23,402 nucleotides of DNA. Origin: DATADF01 sp046263155 (GTDB taxonomy: Bacteria > Actinomycetota > CADDZG01 > WHSQ01). Position 1 is the first letter of the stretch. Each line of letters begins with the position of its first letter. The stretch is taken from assembly GCA_046263155.1 (NCBI GenBank), contig JBHELF010000067.1:1-23402 (forward strand), written 5' to 3'. Of the stretch, positions 15,379-21,804 are shown piece after piece. The translations under genes were made by a program, and so were the position numbers. The notes under the pieces are model-generated. The model was given only the letters and a program-made list of their open reading frames with translations, had not been told where the DNA came from and ran no database searches.

Positions 15379-17057
15379 TGACGTGCCGAGCCAGGGGACC
15401 CGCCCGGTCGGGGGTTCAGCAACCAAACCTGGAGCTCCGTCACAAGCCGGTCCTCCGGATTTTGCAGATCGATGTCAAAGAGTTCCGTCAATCGCCGTAG
15501 TCGATAGCGAAATGTATTCGGATGGACATTGGTCGCAGCCGCCGCCGTCGGGACATCGCCAAAAGCGGACAGATACGCGCTGAGCGTTTCCATATAGGAG
15601 GTCTTTCTCTCAATGTCGTGTCGAGCAATCGCCTCTACGGACCCCGTCAGTAGATCGGGATGGTCGCGGGCAAGCTCATGAAGCGTGAGCAACGTGACGC
15701 GACTCCGCACGTCCTCGACAGATGCCAGCTTTCGTTCTGGCTCCGTCCCCAGAACGGTGAGGATCCGTTTCACCTCTCGCCAGGCGTTCGGCAGGTTCCG
15801 GACGTCGGTCACGACGGAGCTGATCGCGGTCTGAAGGGGTAGATCCAGGGCGCTCTCCGCGTGCTCGTGAATTTCCAGGGCGATTTGTTTCACTCGGTCG
15901 TCGTCCATACGGTCGGAGACAGGTAGCAAGGAAAAAACCGTGCTGTCGATTGCCACGCATGCGGCGCGCAGACGAAAAGCCTCTGAATAGGTTGCAACGA
16001 GATCGACGAGCCGCTCCCGATGGAATTCCTCAATCCTCTCATCCGCCATAATCTCGAAGGCGAGCACAATCAAAGGTGAACGACGATCGATGCCGAGGCG
16101 ACCGGCAACGCCGGCGACGTCTCCACGCCCCTCCAGCAGAGAGCGCAAAAGATCTCCCTGTATTGAACGCTCGATGTCGCGCGAAGAGCGCGCGTGAATC
16201 ATGTGAAGGGAGGTTACGCGGGCGGCTTCCTCCAGCGCTTGCTCGGCTTCCTTACCGAGGAGAGTTTTTCCCTCAACTGCCCATAAAGAGCCAAGCGTTT
16301 GGTTCCCGACGGTGATCCGGACTGCGATACGAGGGAAGATCTCGAAATCCTCGACGTGATCGACACGTATGACGGAATCCGAATGCCAAAGACGTTTGTA
16401 TAAGGCACGGATGCCTGGTGTGTCGGGGACCTGTCTGCCCAGAATCGACTGTTGCCGCGGCTCGTCGATGAGCTGGCCTTCGAGGTTGGAGTACGCGAGT
16501 ACGCGAGCTCGTTGATCCTCGATAGTGATCGCTCCGCCGACGAGTCCCGCGATGGCGTTTGCCAGCGCGAAGAGATCCCCCAGAGGCACACTCGCCATGC
16601 CCGGAATGGAAGCGGATTGGCGCAGACTCGGAAGCGTCAGCGAGACCAGAGCATTGATGTGGCTCCAGCTCATCTCGTCGGCGATCGAAACGACTGTGAG
16701 GCCCGCTTGCTCAGCCTCGGATATCCACTCGCAGGCGCGACCGTGCATCTTGAATACGACTACGGCAGCCTCGGCCGCTCCTGCAGTCGCGATGAGGGAT
16801 CTCGCTTCGAGCGTGTCGGGAGCGGTACCGACTGCGAAAACGATTGCTCCAGGTTGGATCGTGGCACCACCGAAGGGATCGTGGATGACGGGTTCTTCGA
16901 CGGCGACATCGAGGCCACGCGGCGCAACGATGACTCCAGCAACACGAGGCCCAAGGTTGTCCAGCAGCTGGCGCAGTGTGACGGGCTCGGTCTGCGCTCC
17001 GCCGGTGGGAAAACTCTCGAGCCGGGCGGCCGGTTCGGACTTGGCCGACTTCACCAT
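15357..17057 (-). CDS. PucR family transcriptional regulator
   Basis: This is a 566-residue cytosolic regulator. The N-terminal PucR sensory domain covers about residues 25-145 (VTLRQLLDNLG onward). A GAF-like region (about 160-290, with GGAITIEDQRARVLAYS) and a GGDEF-related middle region (about 295-435) follow. The C-terminal PucR helix-turn-helix covers about residues 486-545, with AAAATNVHPNTFRYRLRRL and NPEDRLVTELQ. PucR-type proteins usually activate catabolic genes in response to a substrate or nitrogen state. It is encoded convergently to the dipeptidase-racemase-GNAT run with a 22-base tail overlap, so it is a good candidate regulator of that run. A GAGGA ribosome site lies just upstream of the start, and a 16-base inverted repeat sits 25-40 bases upstream. 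Its effector cannot be read from the sequence. Confidence 0.9.
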   Translation of the reverse strand: MVKSAKSEPAARLESFPTGGAQTEPVTLRQLLDNLGPRVAGVIVAPRGLDVAVEEPVIHDPFGGATIQPGAIVFAVGTAPDTLEARSLIATAGAAEAAVVVFKMHGRACEWISEAEQAGLTVVSIADEMSWSHINALVSLTLPSLRQSASIPGMASVPLGDLFALANAIAGLVGGAITIEDQRARVLAYSNLEGQLIDEPRQQSILGRQVPDTPGIRALYKRLWHSDSVIRVDHVEDFEIFPRIAVRITVGNQTLGSLWAVEGKTLLGKEAEQALEEAARVTSLHMIHARSSRDIERSIQGDLLRSLLEGRGDVAGVAGRLGIDRRSPLIVLAFEIMADERIEEFHRERLVDLVATYSEAFRLRAACVAIDSTVFSLLPVSDRMDDDRVKQIALEIHEHAESALDLPLQTAISSVVTDVRNLPNAWREVKRILTVLGTEPERKLASVEDVRSRVTLLTLHELARDHPDLLTGSVEAIARHDIERKTSYMETLSAYLSAFGDVPTAAAATNVHPNTFRYRLRRLTELFDIDLQNPEDRLVTELQVWLLNPRPGGSPGSARHQDRLRR

Positions 17058-17081
17058 TTCTGAGGTCCTCTTCGGTGTGTC

Positions 17082-17097
17082 AAGACTAGGCAGTCTT
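17082..17097. promoter_or_regulatory. Inverted repeat between divergent genes, candidate operator
   Basis: AAGACT-AGGC-AGTCTT is a perfect 6+4+6 inverted repeat in the 104-base gap between the PucR start (17057) and the divergent small gene (17162). On the minus strand it overlaps a TATAAG element and runs into a TTGACA string. That position is compatible with autoregulation, but no convincing -35/-10 pair with 16-18 base spacing was found. The function is inferred. Confidence 0.4.
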
Positions 17098-17161
17098 ATA
17101 CGAAACGACGAATTATCAAGAGATAGCTCGTTGGCCCAGACAACCCGATACTCTGCGACCG

Positions 17162-17440
17162 GTGGGCGAGTGGATCGAACGATTCGCTGAGGCGCTGGGC
17201 TCCGGACTCGAGGGGTCGGAAGGTGAGTTGGGCCTGCGGGACGAGGAAGTCGACCGCGTTCTGGAACTCGCCCGCGACATCGCTCACGCCACGGAGCGCG
17301 TCAACGCGCCCCTGTCGACATATATGGCCGGCCGCTATGTAGCGCTGCGCGAGGGCCAGGGAGCCGATCGCGCCACCGCTCTCCAGGAGGCAATCGAAGC
17401 GGCCAGGCGATCACTGAAGGAATCTGAGTCAACGCAGTAA
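17162..17440 (+). CDS. DUF6457-like small protein next to mobA
   Basis: This is a 92-residue acidic, mostly helical protein starting at GTG. The pattern WIERFAEALG, a Glu/Asp-rich linker, then LELARDIAHATERVNAPLSTYMAG and a C-terminal helix resembles the DUF6457 family. In actinobacteria that family is often adjacent or fused to molybdopterin-guanine dinucleotide synthesis proteins. Here the mobA gene converges on it with a 12-base overlap of the 3' ends, which supports the family link. There is no signal peptide or membrane segment. The ribosome site is weak (a GA-poor leader), so the exact start is uncertain. The role in cofactor synthesis is unknown and assigned only by association. Confidence 0.62.
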   Translation: MGEWIERFAEALGSGLEGSEGELGLRDEEVDRVLELARDIAHATERVNAPLSTYMAGRYVALREGQGADRATALQEAIEAARRSLKESESTQ

Positions 17441-18013
17441 CTCCAAGTCCTCCGGCCGATTGAGATTCAGCGCGAAGCGACCGTCGTCGACCGTTCTCCA
17501 TTCGTCTTCAGCCACCTCTCGCACCGTGAGGTTGGGAAGCAGGTCGCGCACCGCGTAGCTCTTTACTTCGAGCGCGTGTCGAATCCGTTTCAGCGAGGCC
17601 TTGTTCCACAGCGCGTGCAGGGGCTGAGCTCCTTCCGGGGTGATGGGCAGGACGATGTCCTCGTCGACATAGAGGTCGGCCATGAGGCGAAATAGCCGGG
17701 GATTGGCGAACGGCATGTCAACCCCGACGACGGCTAGGAGCTCCCGTGGAGACCGTTCCAGCGATGGAGCAATGCCGCCCAGGGGACCCGCCTCGAGAGG
17801 ATCGTCGATCATTTCCTCGAAACCGAGTTCGGCGAACCGTGGTGCGCGGCCAACCGACAGCCAGACTGGACCGGCGACCTCGGCCATCCGCTCGGCCAGC
17901 ATCCGGACGAGAGGTTTACCTCGGATTTGGATCGTGGCCTTGTCCCGGCCCATCCGGCTGCTGTCGCCTCCGCAGAGGATTACCGCGCTGAAAGAAGCCG
18001 GGGTTGACGACAT
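17429..18013 (-). CDS. mobA: Molybdenum cofactor guanylyltransferase MobA
   Basis: This is a 194-residue nucleotidyltransferase that joins GMP from GTP to molybdopterin to make the guanine dinucleotide form. The N-terminal binding loop LCGGDSSRMGRDK (residues 13-25) is the family signature. IDDPLEAGPLGGI (69-81) and the metal-binding Asp99 in VGVDMPF follow. The C-terminal LNLNRPEDLELL is the usual end of MobA proteins. The length is typical. It serves bis-MGD enzymes, and such an enzyme is encoded just downstream on the other strand (18416-20641), so the cofactor and its user are neighbours. It is divergently oriented from the small gene at 18107, with a 93-base gap that should hold both promoters. 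No clear promoter hexamers were identified there. Confidence 0.87.
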   Translation of the reverse strand: MSSTPASFSAVILCGGDSSRMGRDKATIQIRGKPLVRMLAERMAEVAGPVWLSVGRAPRFAELGFEEMIDDPLEAGPLGGIAPSLERSPRELLAVVGVDMPFANPRLFRLMADLYVDEDIVLPITPEGAQPLHALWNKASLKRIRHALEVKSYAVRDLLPNLTVREVAEDEWRTVDDGRFALNLNRPEDLELLR

Positions 18014-18096
18014 GGAATCAACCTACGGGTCGCCGGCTCTTCATGAAATAGTCGGTCGACGATGGCCGGTTCTAAGGTGATCCGGCAAGGTCGCGG

Positions 18097-18102
18097 AAGG
18101 AG
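18097..18102 (+). promoter_or_regulatory. Ribosome binding site setting the small beta-sandwich protein start
   Basis: AAGGAG, within a longer purine run at 18095-18106, lies four bases before the ATG at 18107. It favours that start over an in-frame ATG at 18062. Confidence 0.6.
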
Positions 18103-18106
18103 AAGG

Positions 18107-18358
18107 ATGTCGAAGATCTACGGAGTCGCTCTAACGAATGACGGGAGTCCTGTGAGCGGCGTAGCTGTGGAGCTCGTGGACTCCGGTGGTGAGGTGAGCG
18201 GCAGCCACACAACAAAGGAGGACGGTATCTTCGAGTTCGAGGTGACCGCCGGGAGCTGGGGCCTCAGATGGAAGTCGCCACAAGGTCGATCCGACGAAGC
18301 GGACCTCGACGTCGTTGAGGGGGAGGACGCCGAGGTCGAGTTGGAGATCCCGCTGTAG
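18107..18358 (+). CDS. Small carboxypeptidase-regulatory-like (DUF1416-like) protein
   Basis: This 83-residue acidic protein is made of one beta-sandwich module of the carboxypeptidase-regulatory / DUF1416 type. GVALTNDGSPVSGVAVELVDSGGEV is followed by a TKEDGIFEFEV strand and GSWGLRWKSP. This matches the DUF1416 order of an initial GVV-DG-PV strand, LLDS-GE, G-FRF and GSW-VR. The usual N-terminal cysteine of DUF1416 is absent. There is no signal peptide. It lies 57 bases upstream of the bis-MGD oxidoreductase gene on the same strand, so the two may be co-transcribed. DUF1416 proteins are often found with sulfurtransferases, and their role is unknown. A small accessory or folding partner for the oxidoreductase is a guess. 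Confidence 0.65.
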   Translation: MSKIYGVALTNDGSPVSGVAVELVDSGGEVSGSHTTKEDGIFEFEVTAGSWGLRWKSPQGRSDEADLDVVEGEDAEVELEIPL

Positions 18359-18415
18359 GTTGCACAGACCTGCCGCTCTGAGAGCAATTACGGTCGTGAG
18401 CTAGGGAGGCCCCGG

Positions 18416-20641
18416 GTGGCTACCGCAAGCCAGTTCCGAACTTGCCCTCTGTGTGAGGCGACCTGTGGCGTTGAGGTCGTCATGGACGGCGACCGCGTAA
18501 GGAGCGTGCGCGGGGATCCCGACGACGTCTTCAGCAGGGGCTTCATCTGCCCCAAGGGAACCGCGATCAAGCAGCTCCACGACGATCCCGATCAGCTGCG
18601 CGCGCCCGTGGTACGAGACGGGGACGACTGGCGTCAGTGCAGTTGGGATGAGGCGTTCGCTCGAGTCGAGGAGGGCTGCGGCCCGATCCTCGAGCAGCAC
18701 GGACGGGATGCGATCGGCGTTTACCAGGGGAATCCGACCGTGCACAGCCTCTCGGCCACGGTCATGATCCCGGCCCTCCTGAAGGCGCTGGGTTCCAAGA
18801 ACTTCTACTCGGCTGCATCGGTCGATCAAATGCCCAAACATGCATCCTGCGGGCTGATGTTCGGTAACCCGCTGCTGATCCCGATTCCTGACATCGACCG
18901 GACTCTCTTCCTCATGGTCGTTGGAGCAAATCCCTGGGTGTCGAACGGCAGCCTCGCGACGGCCCCCGATTTCCGCGGTCGGCTCGAAGCGATCAAGTCA
19001 CGCGGCGGCAAGGTAGTCGTCGTCGATCCCCGACGAACTCCGACCGCTGCCGGAGCAAGCGAGCACATCTTCATCCGCCCGGGCACGGACGTCTTCTTCC
19101 TGTTTGCGATTGCGAACACTTTGTTTGAGCAGAACCGAATCAACCTGGGCGACATCTTGGCTCACGTCACCGGTCTCGACGAAGCCCGCACCTTGGTCGA
19201 ACCGTTCACTGCGGAGAACGTGGCTGCGCGAACCGGAGTGCCGGCGGAGACGACGCGTCGGATCGCGACGGAGATCGCCGACGCGCCGTCGGCAAGCGTC
19301 TACGACCGCGTGGGCGCTCACCAGCAGGAATTCGGGACGCTCACATCATGGGCCAGCGATCTCATAACTACGATCACCGGCAACCTCGATCGCGCCGGCG
19401 GAAAGATGTTTCCCTTCCCGGCGCACGGCCGGCCCGATCCCGACACGCCGAGCATGAGCGGCTGGAACATGGGCCGCTACTCGAGCCGGGTTAAGGGTTA
19501 TCCCGAGGTCTTCGGACAGTTTCCGGTCGCGACTCTCGCCGACGAGATCGAGGAGCCTGGAGAGGGGCACGTTCGTGCGCTCATCACCATCGCCGGCAAC
19601 CCGGTTCTTTCGACGCCCAACGGGAGCCGCCTGGCGCGAGCGCTGTCGACGCTCGACTTCATGGTGTCGGTCGATCCCTACATCAACGAGACGACTCGCT
19701 TTGCCTCTGTGATCCTCCCGCCGCCCTCGATACTGGCGCGCCATCACTACGACTTCGCCTTCTATGGGCTCTCGGTGCGCAACATCGCGAACTACAGCCC
19801 GCCGCTCGTTGAGGCCGACGGCCCGGATGAGTGGGAGATTCTGTCGCGGCTGGCGTTGATCGTCGCGGGTCAAAGCGCGTCCGGCGATCCGGCACTCGTT
19901 CCACAGATGGCGCTGTCACATCTCGTGAACCAAGCCATCGCCCCGAATGGCCCCCTGGCAGGACGCGATTTCGGCGAGATCCTTAGTTCTCTGGAGGCGA
20001 GGGAGCCGGTCCAACAGCTTCTGGATCTCCGCCTCCGGGCCGGTCCTTATGGAGATCGTTTCGGCGACAATCCGGACGGACTCTCTCTAGCGGTTCTCGA
20101 GTCGAATCCACACGGCATCGACCTCGGTCCTCTGAAGCCGCGCTTACCAAATCCGCTTCGGACGAGGTCGGGAAAGGTGGAGCTTGCCCCGGCGGAGATA
20201 GCTGGCGACGTGCCCCGCTTGAAAGCGGCTCTCGGCCACAACGGGAATGGTCTTGTGCTGATCGGCCGGCGGCAGCTGCGGTCGAACAACTCCTGGATGC
20301 ATAACGTCCCGAGCATGCTGGGCGGCAGCAACCGCTGCACGCTGATGGTGAATCCCGAGGACGCGACTCGTCTGGAACTGGTGCAAGACGGCGTCGCACG
20401 AGTCCGCTCGCGCGTCGGGGTTGTCGAGGCCGAGGTTGAAATAACGGATGAAGTAATGCCCGGAGTCGTGTGTCTGCCGCATGGCTGGGGGCACGGCCTT
20501 CCCGGTGTTCGCCTGAGCGTCGCCGCCGAGCATGAAGGCGTCTCGTCGAACGATCTTACGGATGAACAAGTAATCGATCCTCTATCGGGCAATGCCGTGC
20601 TGAACGCGGTTCCGGTCGAAGTGGAGCGCGTCTCTTCATAG
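18416..20641 (+). CDS. Molybdopterin (bis-MGD) oxidoreductase with N-terminal 4Fe-4S cluster
   Basis: This is a 741-residue member of the DMSO-reductase/formate-dehydrogenase superfamily. The N-terminal CPLCEATC...FICPKG gives cysteines 10, 13, 17 and 45 for a 4Fe-4S cluster, with Lys47 in the electron path. Typical molybdopterin segments follow: VYQGNPTVHS, ASVDQMPKHASCGLMFG (near residues 134-150), VVVDPRRTPTA, and ITIAGNPVLSTPNG. The C-terminal molybdopterin-binding domain (about 600-740) carries LIGRRQLRSNNSWMHN and ends with PLSGNAVLNAVPVEVE. There is no Tat signal, so it is cytosolic. The Mo-ligand position carries SVDQ and not an obvious Cys or Sec, so the substrate (formate, nitrate, sulfur or other) is not assignable. 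GTG at 18416 with GGGAGG at 18403-18408 sets the start. MobA nearby supplies the cofactor. Confidence 0.87.
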   Translation: MATASQFRTCPLCEATCGVEVVMDGDRVRSVRGDPDDVFSRGFICPKGTAIKQLHDDPDQLRAPVVRDGDDWRQCSWDEAFARVEEGCGPILEQHGRDAIGVYQGNPTVHSLSATVMIPALLKALGSKNFYSAASVDQMPKHASCGLMFGNPLLIPIPDIDRTLFLMVVGANPWVSNGSLATAPDFRGRLEAIKSRGGKVVVVDPRRTPTAAGASEHIFIRPGTDVFFLFAIANTLFEQNRINLGDILAHVTGLDEARTLVEPFTAENVAARTGVPAETTRRIATEIADAPSASVYDRVGAHQQEFGTLTSWASDLITTITGNLDRAGGKMFPFPAHGRPDPDTPSMSGWNMGRYSSRVKGYPEVFGQFPVATLADEIEEPGEGHVRALITIAGNPVLSTPNGSRLARALSTLDFMVSVDPYINETTRFASVILPPPSILARHHYDFAFYGLSVRNIANYSPPLVEADGPDEWEILSRLALIVAGQSASGDPALVPQMALSHLVNQAIAPNGPLAGRDFGEILSSLEAREPVQQLLDLRLRAGPYGDRFGDNPDGLSLAVLESNPHGIDLGPLKPRLPNPLRTRSGKVELAPAEIAGDVPRLKAALGHNGNGLVLIGRRQLRSNNSWMHNVPSMLGGSNRCTLMVNPEDATRLELVQDGVARVRSRVGVVEAEVEITDEVMPGVVCLPHGWGHGLPGVRLSVAAEHEGVSSNDLTDEQVIDPLSGNAVLNAVPVEVERVSS

Positions 20642-20675
20642 GCACCGGCGAACGATTGGTCTGTCGCTTAGCGCG

Positions 20676-20710
20676 GCTGTCCTCTGGGTACAAGCCCAAG
20701 CGAAGACAGC
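20676..20710 (+). repeat. Nested inverted repeat upstream of ku
   Basis: GCTGTC (20676-20681) pairs with GACAGC (20705-20710), and inside it TGGG (20685-20688) pairs with CCCA (20695-20698). It lies in the 102-base gap after the oxidoreductase gene. No T-run follows, so an intrinsic terminator is possible only in a degenerate form. A regulatory hairpin or chance is equally likely. Confidence 0.3.
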
Positions 20711-20743
20711 ACTCGGCTGCGCGCACAACGGGAGGTCCATCGG

Positions 20744-21712
20744 ATGCCACCGAGGTCGATTTGGAGAGGCGCGATCACGTTTGGGCTGATCACCATCCCG
20801 GTAAAGATCTACACCGCCGTCGGTCGGGAGAGGGACGAAGCTCTCGACTTTCACCTCCTCCACGAAAAGGACGGCGCGCGCATTCACTATGAACGGGTCT
20901 GCGCGAAGGGCCACAAAGACATCGACTGGGATGAAATAGTCAAGGGACACGAGTATTCAAAAGGCAAGTGGGTCGAGATAACGGATGAGGAACTCGAGGC
21001 GCTTGATCTCGAGTCCCTTCATACGATCGACGTGGTCAGCTTCGCTCCGCTGGACCAAATCGATCCCATGTATTTCGACAAGACCTATTACGTGGTTCCC
21101 GACCAGGGAGCGATCAAGGCCTACAAGCTGATGACGGAAGCCCTGGAGGAGGAGGGGCTCGTCGGCGTGGCCAAGGTGGCGCTGCGCGAGAGAGAGCACC
21201 TATCCGCTCTGCGTCTGACCGATGGGATGCTGGTGCTCCAGACGATGCACTGGCCCGAGGAGATCCGAGAGCCGAGGTTCGAGGAACTTCGCAAGCGTCC
21301 GAAGGTCAACGATCGGGAACGAAAGATGGCTCGCCAACTGATCAAGCAGCTCACCGATGACTTCGATCCGACCCAGTTCCGGGACGAGTACCACAAGGCC
21401 CTAAAGAAGCTGGTCAAAAAGAAGATCAAGGGCGAAGAGATAGTCATTCACGAGGAACCGGAGGAAAAGCCCGAGGTCATCGACCTTATGGAGGCGCTCA
21501 AGGCCTCGGTCGAGGCGGCACGCCGCGGAGAGCGCCCGAAGCTGAAACCGCGACCGGGCCGTCGGGCTGCGGGCGACGGCAAGGTGAACCGGGAGGACCT
21601 GGTCTCTCTTACGCGTCAGGATCTGGAGGCTCAGGCTAAGAAACTGGATATCGCCGGTCGCTCGAAAATGGACAAGAGGCAGTTGATCCGCGCGATCCAG
21701 AAGGCGAGCTGA
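20744..21712 (+). CDS. ku: Ku protein, bacterial non-homologous end joining
   Basis: This 322-residue homodimeric DNA-end binding protein starts behind GGGAGG at 20730-20735. The Ku core runs from PRSIWRGAITFGLITIPVKIYTA (near residue 3) through the bridge region. It includes ERVCAKGHKDIDWDEIVKGHEY, the YFDKTYYVVPD strand, and LRLTDGMLVLQTMHWPEEIR. A Lys/Arg-rich C-terminal extension follows. It ends in a short helical SAP- or Rho-N-like module (about residues 282-320, with SLTRQDLEAQAKKLDIAGRSKMDKRQLIRAIQ), which probably adds DNA affinity. Ku threads onto broken ends and recruits LigD. No ligD is present in this window. The nearby genes are unrelated in function, so this looks like a stand-alone transcript. 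Confidence 0.93.
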   Translation: MPPRSIWRGAITFGLITIPVKIYTAVGRERDEALDFHLLHEKDGARIHYERVCAKGHKDIDWDEIVKGHEYSKGKWVEITDEELEALDLESLHTIDVVSFAPLDQIDPMYFDKTYYVVPDQGAIKAYKLMTEALEEEGLVGVAKVALREREHLSALRLTDGMLVLQTMHWPEEIREPRFEELRKRPKVNDRERKMARQLIKQLTDDFDPTQFRDEYHKALKKLVKKKIKGEEIVIHEEPEEKPEVIDLMEALKASVEAARRGERPKLKPRPGRRAAGDGKVNREDLVSLTRQDLEAQAKKLDIAGRSKMDKRQLIRAIQKAS

Positions 21713-21789
21713 CCAGGAGCTGTCCCGAGCGGACGCCTTCTTGCTCTTGCGGTAACGCCGCCCTCCTGATGAACTGCTCCAAGTCGATC

Positions 21790-21802
21790 AGGGAGGTTCC
21801 CT
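21790..21802 (+). promoter_or_regulatory. Ribosome site of the MMPL gene inside a short hairpin
   Basis: GGGAGG (21791-21796) is the ribosome site for the ATG at 21805. It lies within AGGGA-GGT-TCCCT, a perfect five-base stem with a three-base loop (21790-21802). The stem could mask the site in the mRNA, but it is short and may be incidental. Confidence 0.4.
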
Positions 21803-21804
21803 AG

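Noticed and set aside
20047..20592. A 181-codon minus-strand open frame under the oxidoreductase gene
   Set aside because: Shadow of the bis-MGD enzyme C-terminus, with no recognisable motif and a biased composition.
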